Assembly: GCF_003014485.1 (NCBI RefSeq)
Contig: NZ_PYGA01000003.1
Span: 359,734 to 423,733, forward strand
Source of the DNA: Murinocardiopsis flavida
Lineage (GTDB): Bacteria; Actinomycetota; Actinomycetes; Streptosporangiales; Streptosporangiaceae
Length of the DNA stretch: 64,000 nt
Direction of reading: 5' to 3'
Made by a program: the position numbers and the translations under genes
Notes under the pieces: generated by a model
What the model saw: only the letters and a program-made list of their open reading frames with translations
Databases searched by the model: none
What the model was told of the DNA's origin: nothing
In this document: positions 57,124-64,000 of the stretch, piece by piece
Layout: each line of letters opens with the position of its first letter
Position numbering within the stretch: position 1 is the stretch's first letter

Positions 57124-58269
57124 CTACAGGCCGAGCGAGCGCCCCACGATCTCCTTCATGATCTCCGTGGTGCCGCCGTAGATCGACTGGACGCGGGAAT
57201 CCTGCCAAGCCTTAGCCACCGGGTACTCCATCATGTACCCGTATCCGCCGTGGAGTTGCAGGCATCGGTCCATGACCTTGTTCGAGAGTTCGGTGGTCCA
57301 CCACTTCGCCCGCGCGGCGTCCTCGACCGTCAGATCACCCCGGTTGAGCAGGGTGATCGCACGGTCGACGTAGGTGCGGGCGATGTCGACCTCGGTGCTC
57401 AGCTCGGCGAGGACGAACCGGGTGTTCTGGAACTTGCCGATCGGCCGCCCGAACGCGCTGCGGCTCTTGCAGTACTCGATGGTGCGGTCCAGCATCAGCT
57501 CGGCGCCGGCCACCGCCGCCACCGCGATGGACAGGCGCTCCTGCGGCAGGTTGTGCATGAGGTGGATGAAGCCCTGGTTCTCGGTGCCGAGCAGGTTGTC
57601 CGCCGGGACCCGGGCATCCGTGAAGAACAGCTCGGCGGTGTCCTGGGCCTTCAGGCCGATCTTCGCGAGGTTGCGGCCCCGCTCGAAGCCGGGGGTGCCC
57701 CGCTCGACCGCGATCAGCGAGAGGCCGCGCGCCCCGTCCGCGTCGGGGTCGGTGCGGGCCACCACGATCACGAGGTCCGCGTTGATGCCGTTGGTGATGA
57801 AGGTCTTCTGCCCGTTCAGGACGTACGAGTCGCCGTCGCGCACAGCGGTGGTGCGGATCCCCTGGAGGTCGCTCCCCGCGCCGGGCTCGGTCATCGCGAT
57901 GGCGGTGATGAGCGCCCCGCTGGCGAACCCGGGCAGCCAGCGGTGCCGCTGCTCCTCGGTGCCCAGCCCGACGAGGTAGGGCGCGTTGACGTCGTTTTGC
58001 AAGGAGAACCCGAGCCCGGAGGCGCCGACGCGGCAGATCTCCTCGGAGACGACGGCGTTGAACCGGAAGTCGGCGTCGCCCGAACCCCCGTACTCCTCGG
58101 GTACGCCCAGGCCCAGCAGCCCGACCTCGCCGGCCTTCGTCCACACGTCGCGCGCGACGATGCCGTCGCGCTCCCACTGCTCGTGGAACGGGACTACCTC
58201 GCGCTTCAGGAACTCGGCCACCGATTCCCGGAAGAGGTCGTGCTCGGTGTCGAAGAGTTCCCGCTGCAT
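57124..58269 (-). CDS. Acyl-CoA dehydrogenase (long-chain-type active site)
   Basis: 381 residues, full length. FAD enzyme of beta-oxidation. Segments: LGVPEEYGGSG, AITAIAMTEPGAGSDLQGIRTTA (FAD/substrate), YVLNGQKTFITNG, YCKSRSAFGRPIGKFQNTRF, LQLHGGYGYMMEYPVAKAWQDSRVQSIYGGTTEIMKEI. The usual Glu of the YEGT motif is Gly here (IYGGTTE), while LPQERLSIA carries the Glu used by long-chain and isovaleryl dehydrogenases, so that subtype is likely. GGGAGG precedes the ATG. An ACCGAA-N5-TTCGGT operator lies 61 bases upstream of the start. Confidence 0.94.
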   Translation of the reverse strand: MQRELFDTEHDLFRESVAEFLKREVVPFHEQWERDGIVARDVWTKAGEVGLLGLGVPEEYGGSGDADFRFNAVVSEEICRVGASGLGFSLQNDVNAPYLVGLGTEEQRHRWLPGFASGALITAIAMTEPGAGSDLQGIRTTAVRDGDSYVLNGQKTFITNGINADLVIVVARTDPDADGARGLSLIAVERGTPGFERGRNLAKIGLKAQDTAELFFTDARVPADNLLGTENQGFIHLMHNLPQERLSIAVAAVAGAELMLDRTIEYCKSRSAFGRPIGKFQNTRFVLAELSTEVDIARTYVDRAITLLNRGDLTVEDAARAKWWTTELSNKVMDRCLQLHGGYGYMMEYPVAKAWQDSRVQSIYGGTTEIMKEIVGRSLGL

Positions 58270-58329
58270 GGGCTGCCTCCCTGGCTGCTCGCACCGCGGG
58301 ACGGGCGCGGCGCCGGTGCCCCCACGGTA

Positions 58330-58346
58330 ACCGAATCTCGTTCGGT
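58330..58346. promoter_or_regulatory. ACCGAA-N5-TTCGGT operator, copy 1 (acyl-CoA dehydrogenase)
   Basis: ACCGAATCTCGTTCGGT: 6-base arms around a 5-base spacer, in the promoter region of the acyl-CoA dehydrogenase. The same arms and spacing recur upstream of the thiolase at 59074. Confidence 0.75.
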
Positions 58347-58352
58347 ACGACA

Positions 58353-58388
58353 TGGGCCCGCCCTCCCGTTGCCGGGAGGGCGGGCCCA
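58353..58388 (-). terminator. 16-bp perfect hairpin
   Basis: TGGGCCCGCCCTCCCG (58353-58368) pairs with CGGGAGGGCGGGCCCA (58373-58388), with loop TTGC. Ends the leftward PLDc_N gene, separating it from the acyl-CoA dehydrogenase promoter. Confidence 0.88.
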
Positions 58389-58399
58389 CGCAGCGGGCG

Positions 58400-58768
58400 T
58401 CAGGCGTGCCCGGGGCTGGCCCCGCCGAAGTGCGGGGCGGTGCCGGGACGCTCGGCGTGCGCGGCGCGGCGCACACCCTCGCCCTCGCCTTCGCCCTCGG
58501 GGTGCTTGTCGATGCCGAGGATGCGGTTGACGGTGCCCTTCTTGCCGACGACGAACCAGGCGACCGCGCCGAACACGGGCATGTACAGGACCCCGAGGAT
58601 CCACAGGAACTTGCCGCCGCCGGTCACCTGGTGGTTCATCAGGATGGAGATCAGCGCGGCGATGAACAGGATCACGGCGAGGATCGCCAGGATCACCATG
58701 ATCCCGCCGATCACCGCACCGGCGATCCCCAAGCCCATCTGCGCGCCTTCGTTGAGGTCGTAGTTCAT
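58400..58768 (-). CDS. PLDc_N-type small membrane protein
   Basis: 122 residues. Helices at about 12-42 (LGIAGAVIGGIMVILAILAV and onward) and 54-75 (GKFLWILGVLYMPVFGAVAW). The KFLWILGVLYMPVFGAVAWF pattern is the phospholipase-D-nuclease N-terminal (PLDc_N) membrane domain; no nuclease domain follows. A charged tail with an EGEGEGEG run ends the protein. Function unknown. Confidence 0.82.
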   Translation of the reverse strand: MNYDLNEGAQMGLGIAGAVIGGIMVILAILAVILFIAALISILMNHQVTGGGKFLWILGVLYMPVFGAVAWFVVGKKGTVNRILGIDKHPEGEGEGEGVRRAAHAERPGTAPHFGGASPGHA

Positions 58769-59070
58769 GACTCCCCCTCGGGACCACCCCGCGACCGCGG
58801 CCGCAGCGAGCGTCCTTGCCTAGTGCGGTGTGTTCGGCCGGCCCTGGCCCGACCGCTCTCTCATCGGATCGACCGGCAACGGATCTACTGGGGGAGGTGC
58901 CCGGCGGGCGCCCGTCCACGGCCAAGAGGTGCTGCTTTTTCGCTCAACCGGTGGTAAAAGGGGCTCCGCCGGAACGCGACCGCCGATCGCGCGCGGGGGT
59001 CCGGAGCCCGGCGCGCGATCGGCGGCCGATCGCGCGCCGGAGACCGCCCCCGCGCTCGTGCCGCCGACAC

Positions 59071-59093
59071 GGAACCGAATATGGTTCGGTTCC
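59071..59093. promoter_or_regulatory. GGAACCGAA-N5-TTCGGTTCC operator, copy 2 (thiolase)
   Basis: Nine-base perfect arms (59071-59079 and 59085-59093) around TATGG, ending 26 bases before the thiolase GTG. The core ACCGAA-N5-TTCGGT is the same as at 58330, marking a likely shared regulator of the TetR type. Confidence 0.8.
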
Positions 59094-59119
59094 AAAGACG
59101 AAGTTCTCAGGAGGACACC

Positions 59120-60262
59120 GTGGCTGAGGCATACATCGTCGGGGCCGTGCGCACCCCCGTCGGCACCAGGAAGAGCGCACTCGCCGCCGTGCACCCGGCC
59201 GACCTCGGGGCGCACGTCCTGAAGGAGAGCGTGCAGCGGACCGGGGTCGACCCCGCTGCCGTCGAGGACGTCATCATGGGCTGCGTCAGCCAGGTCGGGC
59301 CGCAGTCGCTCGACCTCGCCCGCACCGCGTGGCTGTCGGCCGGCCTGCCCGAGACCACCGCCGGTGTGACCATCGACCGCCAATGCGGCTCCTCCCAGCA
59401 GGCCGTGCACTTCGCCGCGCAGGGGGTCATGTCCGGCACCCAGGACCTGGTCATGGCGGCCGGAGTGGAGAACATGGGGATGGTCCCCATGGGGGCGAGC
59501 GTGCAGTACGCGCTCGACAACGGGCTCGACATCTACGGCTCGGGCTGGGTCGACCGCTACGGCACACAGGAGATCTCCCAGTTCCGCGGCGCGCAACTCA
59601 TGTGCGAGAAGTGGGGCTTCACCCGGGAGGACCTGGAGAGGTACGCCCTGGAGAGCCACCGGCGGGCCGCCGAGGCGGTGGCGGAAGGCCGCTTCGACAC
59701 CGAGACCGCCCCGCTCGCCGGTGTCGAACGCGACGAAGGCGCCCGCCCCGACACCAGCATGGAGAAGATGGCAGGGCTGAAACCGCTGCGGGAGGGCTGG
59801 GCCATCACCGCGGCCGTCGCCAGCCAGATCTCCGTTGGCGCCGGGGCCGTGCTGATCGCCTCCGAGCGCGCCGTCGAAGAGCACGGGCTTACCCCGCTCG
59901 CCCGGATCGTGCAGCTCAGCCTGGTCGGCGACGACCCCGTGTACATGCTGACCGCGCCCATCCCCGCCACCAGGGCGGCGCTGAAGAAGGCCGGGCTGAG
60001 CATCGGCGACATCGACGTCACCGAGATCAACGAGGCGTTCGCCCCCGTGCCGCTGGCGTGGGCGCGCGAGCTGGGCGCCGACCTCGACACCACCAACCCC
60101 AACGGCGGCGCGATCGCGCTCGGCCACCCCCTGGGCGCCACCGGCGCCGTGCTGATGACCAAGCTCGTACACGAACTGCACCGCACGGGCGGGCGCTACG
60201 GCCTCCAGACCATGTGCGAGGGCGGCGGACAGGCGAACGTCACCATCATCGAGCGCGTGTAG
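59120..60262 (+). CDS. Thiolase (acetyl-CoA C-acyltransferase)
   Basis: 380 residues. Final step of beta-oxidation, or the reverse condensation. Active-site Cys in TIDRQCGSSQQAVHFAAQ, NEAFAPVPLAW, His in ALGHPLGATGAVLM, second Cys in LQTMCEGGGQANVTIIE. The GTG at 59120 has AGGAGG 5 bases before it and gives the family start VAEAYIVGAVRTPVG; an upstream ATG at 59081 lies inside the operator. Shares its operator with the acyl-CoA dehydrogenase gene about 0.85 kb away. Confidence 0.94.
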   Translation: MAEAYIVGAVRTPVGTRKSALAAVHPADLGAHVLKESVQRTGVDPAAVEDVIMGCVSQVGPQSLDLARTAWLSAGLPETTAGVTIDRQCGSSQQAVHFAAQGVMSGTQDLVMAAGVENMGMVPMGASVQYALDNGLDIYGSGWVDRYGTQEISQFRGAQLMCEKWGFTREDLERYALESHRRAAEAVAEGRFDTETAPLAGVERDEGARPDTSMEKMAGLKPLREGWAITAAVASQISVGAGAVLIASERAVEEHGLTPLARIVQLSLVGDDPVYMLTAPIPATRAALKKAGLSIGDIDVTEINEAFAPVPLAWARELGADLDTTNPNGGAIALGHPLGATGAVLMTKLVHELHRTGGRYGLQTMCEGGGQANVTIIERV

Positions 60263-60294
60263 GGCAGTGCGTGTAGCGCCGGTAAGTGCAGTGC

Positions 60295-60358
60295 GTGGAG
60301 CGCGTGGGCGCCTGTAAGTGCAAGCGCGTGGGTGGAGCGCGTGGAGCGCGTGGAGCGC
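60295..60358. repeat. GTGGAGCGC repeat cluster
   Basis: Nine-base unit GTGGAGCGC at 60295, then three exact tandem copies at 60332, 60341 and 60350. Two GTAAGTGCA words lie between. Follows the thiolase stop directly and fills the gap to the lamin-tail gene. Confidence 0.8.
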
Positions 60359-60441
60359 GTACGTGAGGCGCGTACAGCGCGACCGGCGCGGCGCGGCCGG
60401 GGACGGCGATCCCGACCCCGGCCGCGCCGACCACTCCGCGG

Positions 60442-60915
60442 TCAGCAGTTGACGTAGCCGGGCGACTTCTTCTTCCAGGTGCAGGAGTCGAGCTTGGTGC
60501 CCCTGCTGTTGCGCAGGGTCGCGGTGTCTCCGGTGTTGTTCCAGACGTAGGAGCCGCGCTGCCAGTAGCGGGTGGCCGACGTGTTGCGGCCCTTACCCGT
60601 GCGGACCTTCACCGACGCCCCCGCTTTCAGGGAGATCGAGCCGAACGTGTAGGCGTAGGTCCACTTCTTCCCCTTGCTGCTCGCGCGGTCGTGCAGCACG
60701 TGGTTCTTCAGGTTGACCGTCGACTTCGAGATGTTCTTGACGGTCACGTACTCCTTGTTCAGCGATGTGTTGGACCGGGTGTCGGTGCCGGGGCTGTCGT
60801 ACTGGATCCGCCGCAGTTGCAGAGGCGACGCGGCCTCGGCGGGGACGGCGGTGCCGAGGGCGGCCGCCATTGCGAGAGCGGCGGTGAGAGCGAACGTGCG
60901 GACGTGTTTGCGCAT
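60442..60915 (-). CDS. Secreted lamin-tail-domain protein
   Basis: 157 residues. Signal peptide (RTFALTAALAMAAALGTAVPAEA) then a lamin-tail beta-sandwich: KEYVTVKNISKSTVNLKNHV, YTFGSISLKAGASVKVRTGKG, WNNTGDTATLRNSRGTKLDS. Basic overall, with a Cys pair (SCTWKKKSPGYVNC) that may form a disulfide at the C-terminus. Secreted lamin-tail proteins are common in actinomycetes and often accompany nucleases, but none is fused here. ATG at 60915. Confidence 0.88.
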   Translation of the reverse strand: MRKHVRTFALTAALAMAAALGTAVPAEAASPLQLRRIQYDSPGTDTRSNTSLNKEYVTVKNISKSTVNLKNHVLHDRASSKGKKWTYAYTFGSISLKAGASVKVRTGKGRNTSATRYWQRGSYVWNNTGDTATLRNSRGTKLDSCTWKKKSPGYVNC

Positions 60916-61256
60916 TGAGGGGTCTCTTCGTCCTGACCAGTGAGCGGGGAGCGGTTCACGGTCGGCCGACCGTGCAGGATTGACGTGAGGCACGGCCCTC
61001 CGGTTTACCTTCGCGCAGGTCACGGCGTTGTTCCGGAACAAATATCCCGAATCCGCCCAAAAGGTGCGAATGCCATTCTCTGTCCGCTCGCCGGCTTTGA
61101 GCGCGTACAGCGCGGTCCGGCCGGGGGCGGCACTGCCGCACCCGGCCGGACCGGGTCGGGTGCGGCGGTGGGGGCCGCGGTGAGGGAAGAGCAGCGCAAA
61201 CGGCGGGTGGGGTCCAGGGCTTGGCTGGAGCGGGCCGGTTTGTGGGGTCGGTCCGG

Positions 61257-61357
61257 CTGCGGGGCGGCCTTGTCGCCGGGCCGCATGCGGGTGTGTGGTG
61301 GGGAACAGCGGCACCAAGGGCGGCAAGGGCCTGGGGCGGCGGTCATCCTCGGGGTGT
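61257..61357 (+). repeat. Inverted repeat, left arm
   Basis: Includes GGGCGGCCTTGTCGCCGGGC, the palindrome CCGCATGCGG (61281-61290) and AGCGGCACCAAGGGCGGCAA. It aligns with the reverse complement of 61533-61645 along nearly its whole length with scattered mismatches. Confidence 0.75.
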
Positions 61358-61445
61358 TCTGCGGGAAAGAGCAGCACCGATAGGCGCCGGGTGCCGGGGG
61401 TGGCGGTCGTCAGCGCGCGGTGTGGGCGTTCGGCCTTTCCAGCAG

Positions 61446-61502
61446 CCTCCGTGAAGTCGTTTCCACGTCGGGCGCCTGGAAGTGGAAAATACTTCACGGA
61501 GG
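61446..61502. repeat. Stem-loop between the inverted-repeat arms
   Basis: CCTCCGTGAAGT (61446-61457) pairs with ACTTCACGGAGG (61491-61502), and inside it TTCCAC (61461-61466) pairs with GTGGAA (61482-61487). An unusually long and symmetric hairpin. Confidence 0.85.
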
Positions 61503-61532
61503 CCGGTCGCCGGGGGTGGACGCGGCGCTGAC

Positions 61533-61645
61533 CGGCGCGCTGACACCGTGCGGATGGCCGCCGGGGCCGGGCCCCCTTGCCGTTGGTGCCGCTTTTTCAC
61601 CACCGGCCACCCGCATGCGGCCCGGCGGCAGGGCCGCCCCGCTGG
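61533..61645 (-). repeat. Inverted repeat, right arm
   Basis: Reverse complement reads GGGCGGCCCTGCCGCCGGGC, CCGCATGCGG, then AGCGGCACCAACGGCAAGG, matching the left arm. Confidence 0.75.
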
Positions 61646-61933
61646 CGGTCCGGGCCGGGGGAACACCACCGGGAGCCGCCCGGTCCCGCCGGGTCCGGGG
61701 CCCGGGCCTCCGCCCTCCCAGTCCTGGGCGGGCGTCGTGATCACCCGCCCCGAGACGGGCCGGTGGGTGCGGGCCTGACCTGGGGGTATGCGGAAACGGT
61801 CGCGGTGGCCCGATCCGCACCCGTTTCGCTGCCCCACCGCCATGGCGCCCCGCCCACCGATCCGCACGAAAACCGCCCGGATTCAGCCGAACGAAACCTC
61901 GCCACCCCAGGCCCGGACAGGTAAAATGAACAC

Positions 61934-63391
61934 ATGGACGAGCACGAAGCATCCCCGGCGCCGGGCCCCGCGGCCCGCGCGCTGGAGCTGCTCGAGGCCG
62001 CCATCACCCAGCTCACCACCCCCACCGCCACGACCCTGCCGCCGGGCGCCGGAGCCGCGGCCGCCGAGGACGCCCTTGCACTGGTGGGCGCCACCGGCCG
62101 CCTCCAGAGTGCGATCGCCGCCCTGCTCGCCGTCGCCGAGACCGCGGGCGGCACCCGCGCCGCCGGTCACCGCAACCTCGCCGACTTCGCGGCCTGCAAG
62201 GCCGGGCTGCCCCGCGACCAGGGCCGCTTCTACGCCGCCCTGGCCCGCCCCGCCCCCGGCCTGGAGGCCACCATGGCCGCCGTGGCCGAGGCCGCCCTGC
62301 CCGCGGGCAAGGCCTCACGCATCCTGCACTGGGTCGCCAAATGCCTGCCGCGGCGCTGCCGCAGCACCTACCCCGACCCGGCCGCCTTCGCCGCCGCCGC
62401 CCAGGACCACCTCCTGCCCCCCGCCCTGGACCCGGCCACCACCTGCCGCGATCTCGACATCCTCGGGGCCCGGCTGCACACGGTGCTCGACCCCGTCCGC
62501 CACGACGACCGCGAGTACGACCGCCACCTGGGCCGCACCGCGTCCCTGGCCCAGTCCGCCGAGGGCGGGTTCTCCTTCGCGATGGGCGGCGATTCCGCCT
62601 CCGGGGACCAGTGGCGCGCCGCGCTGGAGGCCTTCATGGCCCCACCGGGCGAAGGCGATGAGCGCCGCCCCGATCAGCGGATGTTCGACGCGGCGCTGGA
62701 CATGGCCCGCTTCGTGCTGTCCCACGGCGCCCACGCCCCCGGGACCGCGGCCCCGCAGCTGCGCCTGACCGTGCCGCTGTCCACCCTCCAGAGTGAGCCG
62801 GGTTCTGCGCCCGCTGTCAGTGATTACGGCACGGTGTGGCCGGTCTCGGCGGTGCGCGCGCTGGCCTCGGACTGCCGGCTGCGCCGTCTGGTCACCGACC
62901 CCGTCACCGGGGTGGCGCTGGATGTGGGCCGGGCCGAGCGGATCTGCCCGCCGCATCTGCGCGCGGCGGTGCTGGCCCGGTTCCAGACGTGTCAGTGGGA
63001 GCACGGCTGCGACCGCCCCGCGGCGTGGTGCGAGATGGACCACATCACCGCGTGGTGGGAGGGCGGTGCCACCGATCTGGAGAATCTCCAGCCGTTGTGC
63101 CGGGCTCATAACGTGGCCAAGGAACGCGCCCGGGCCGCCGCCGCACGCCGGTCGGGTGGCCGCCCGGCCACGGGGGCGATGCCGAGAGGCCCGCTGGTCC
63201 CCCCGCCCCCGCCGGGGTCCCCGGCAACCCCACCGCCCCCGCGAGGGCCCGCTCAACCGCCGCCGGGGCCCGCTGCGCCGAGCCCCCCGCCGCCGCCGGG
63301 GTCCGCTCAACCGCCGCCGGGTGCTGTCCCGGGCGGGCCGGGCGGTGATCCGCCGCCCGATACCGGACCGGCCCCACCCCAGGCGGCCTGA
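61934..63391 (+). CDS. DUF222 / HNH endonuclease (REP13E12-like family)
   Basis: 485 residues. A helical DUF222 domain (about 15-330) precedes an HNH nuclease fold (about 345-400): CQWEHGCDRPAAWCEMDHITAWWEGG, then LENLQPLCRAHNVAKER, with two Cys pairs for structural zinc and the catalytic His in MDHI. The C-terminal 80 residues are almost all Pro, Gly and Ala. Related genes occur in many copies in mycobacteria and other actinobacteria (REP13E12 type) and behave like mobile or multi-copy elements; their target is unknown. Flanked by repeats on both sides here. Confidence 0.9.
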   Translation: MDEHEASPAPGPAARALELLEAAITQLTTPTATTLPPGAGAAAAEDALALVGATGRLQSAIAALLAVAETAGGTRAAGHRNLADFAACKAGLPRDQGRFYAALARPAPGLEATMAAVAEAALPAGKASRILHWVAKCLPRRCRSTYPDPAAFAAAAQDHLLPPALDPATTCRDLDILGARLHTVLDPVRHDDREYDRHLGRTASLAQSAEGGFSFAMGGDSASGDQWRAALEAFMAPPGEGDERRPDQRMFDAALDMARFVLSHGAHAPGTAAPQLRLTVPLSTLQSEPGSAPAVSDYGTVWPVSAVRALASDCRLRRLVTDPVTGVALDVGRAERICPPHLRAAVLARFQTCQWEHGCDRPAAWCEMDHITAWWEGGATDLENLQPLCRAHNVAKERARAAAARRSGGRPATGAMPRGPLVPPPPPGSPATPPPPRGPAQPPPGPAAPSPPPPPGSAQPPPGAVPGGPGGDPPPDTGPAPPQAA

Positions 63392-63500
63392 GCCCGACCC
63401 CCACCTCTTGTCCACCCGACCCGTCGGGGCACCCGCCCCGACGGGCCACACCCATGTCCACGAGCCGGTGATGCCGAAGGCCGCCCCCACCACGGCCTGG

Positions 63501-63687
63501 TCGGGTGCCCATGCCTGTGTCGGCGGCCCGCACCCGCACCCGCACCCGCAGGTGGGTGGTGTCGGGGGCTGTCCTGGCCGGAGCACCCTGGCGCGGTCGG
63601 GGTGCCCACGCCTGTCTCGGCGAGCCGCACCCGCGCCCGCGGGCCGGTGGTGCCGGGGGCCGCCCTGCGCCGAGCACCGTGGTGCGG
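63501..63687. repeat. Two tandem copies of a 91-96-base unit
   Basis: Unit 1 (63501-63596) and unit 2 (63597-63687) share TCGGG(G)TGCCCA(T/C)GCCTGT, GCCGCACCCGC, GGTGGT, GGGGGC and GAGCACC. A more diverged third unit may precede them at about 63424-63500. The gap from 63392 to 63915 holds no convincing gene. Confidence 0.75.
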
Positions 63688-63757
63688 TCGAGACCCCGGA
63701 CTGCCGGCACGGCGGCGCTGCCCGCGATGGACTGGACCGGCGGGAACACCTCAGCGC

Positions 63758-63804
63758 GGTGCTTCGTGCCGCCGGGTGCTTCGCAGCCGCTGCGGCAGCC
63801 CACC
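63758..63804. repeat. Dispersed repeat, copy B
   Basis: The 33-base core beginning GGTGCTTCGTGCCGCCGGGT matches the copy at 28129 with two mismatches, in the same orientation. Both are intergenic. Confidence 0.85.
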
Positions 63805-63915
63805 CCCTACGCCCAAGGCGTCAGCACCATCGCCCTCCGGCACGTCAGTGGCATTGGGGCGGCGCGGAGCGCTGCGGACTGGGCGGGGTATCCGCGCCCG
63901 CACTTAGCTTGAGTT

Positions 63916-64000
63916 TTATGGTTGCTGCTGGCGGTGTTGTTCGAGGCTGGCTGCCCGCTTCACGGTCTTACCAGGCTCGTAGCGCGGGGCCGGCCTGCGG
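63916..64000 (-). CDS. Possible C-terminal end of a gene cut by the window edge
   Basis: On the minus strand a frame enters at the right edge and reads RRPAPRYEPGKTVKRAASLE before a few Gln-rich residues and a TAA at 63916-63918. Moderately coding-like codon use. Too short to identify. Confidence 0.3.
   Translation of the reverse strand, partial: RRPAPRYEPGKTVKRAASLEQHRQQQP

Larger units (their letters stand above)
60916..61933. other. 1-kb gene-free stretch with large inverted repeat
   Basis: No convincing gene. It contains two inverted copies of a roughly 100-base sequence (61257-61357 and 61533-61645) around a stem-loop (61446-61502). The first 100 bases hold the promoter of the lamin-tail gene (a lower-GC patch near 61030-61080). 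The last 150 bases lead into the HNH gene. Confidence 0.7.

Noticed and set aside
59081..59119. Earlier ATG start for the thiolase
   Set aside because: It is inside the palindromic operator, lacks a ribosome site, and the GTG at 59120 has AGGAGG and the family N-terminus.
61020..61346. Small coding frames in the 61-kb gap
   Set aside because: They arise from the inverted repeat, change frame between arms, have no ribosome site and are Pro/Arg-rich.
61934..63391. Group II intron or retron maturase
   Set aside because: Only DUF222 and HNH are present; there is no reverse-transcriptase motif or intron RNA structure.

Overview
The window is high-GC DNA with strong G/C third-position codon bias, frequent GTG starts and few gaps. 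It looks like the conserved chromosomal core of an actinomycete. The gene content and local order fit Nocardiopsis or another Nocardiopsaceae/Streptosporangiales genus (an inference). The main signs are: phoU divergent from a PhoR/SenX3-type kinase; carD-ispF-cysS-rlmB-tRNA-Thr; a SAM riboswitch ahead of threonine synthase and a MoaD-like protein; a CIRCE-controlled solo groEL; a mycothiol-dependent enzyme-family gene; XPB helicase next to a helicase-C/WYL protein; DUF3027; citrate synthase divergent from pdxH; then a DtxR regulator and a SpoIIE phosphatase. There is no rRNA, CRISPR array, integrase or intact insertion sequence.

Layout. 1-6.6 kb: phosphate control, CarD, IspF (ispD is not beside it), a DUF2637 membrane protein, CysS, RlmB, tRNA-Thr. 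6.6-13.1 kb: an orphan small gene, a serine hydrolase, a subtilisin-fold protein that has lost its catalytic His, Asn and Ser, a SAM hydrolase, DUF3263, and the convergent otsB/otsA trehalose pair. 13.4-17.2 kb: SAM-I riboswitch, ThrC-like enzyme and a sulfur-carrier-like protein ending Gly-Gly-Cys, then two CIRCE operators and groEL2. 17.3-22.2 kb: MDMPI-family protein, NUDIX, PadR regulator with a SnoaL-like partner, LURP-one protein and R2lox oxidase. 22.2-31.1 kb: XPB helicase, two related small membrane proteins, helicase-C/WYL protein, HAAS-like membrane protein, cold-shock protein, DUF3027.

31.2-44.6 kb: an OmpA-domain lipoprotein whose two flanking domains resemble each other, a 1056-residue sacsin/Hsp90-type ATPase, a methyltransferase, an NCS2 purine permease, a MarR-MFS pair, an RNA 2',3'-cyclic phosphodiesterase, a BKACE enzyme and a membrane-anchored propeller protein. 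44.8-51.4 kb: serC, GDPD and an APH(6)-like kinase, divergent from a 1019-residue membrane protein with an external periplasmic-binding-protein domain. 51.4-60.3 kb: citrate synthase, pdxH, DtxR, a PAS-GAF-SpoIIE-HATPase phosphatase, small membrane proteins, and an acyl-CoA dehydrogenase and a thiolase that carry the same inverted-repeat operator. 60.3-64 kb: a repeat-rich accessory stretch with a lamin-tail secreted protein, a large imperfect inverted repeat, a DUF222/HNH endonuclease gene and tandem repeats.

The points most worth following are: (1) the SAM-riboswitch/ThrC-like/MoaD-GGC cluster, which reads as a possible protein-thiocarboxylate route to homocysteine; (2) the catalytically dead subtilase; (3) the 1019-residue receptor-like protein; (4) the two-site ACCGAA-N5-TTCGGT fatty-acid operator; (5) the repeat family around the HNH gene, one member of which recurs about 35 kb away.
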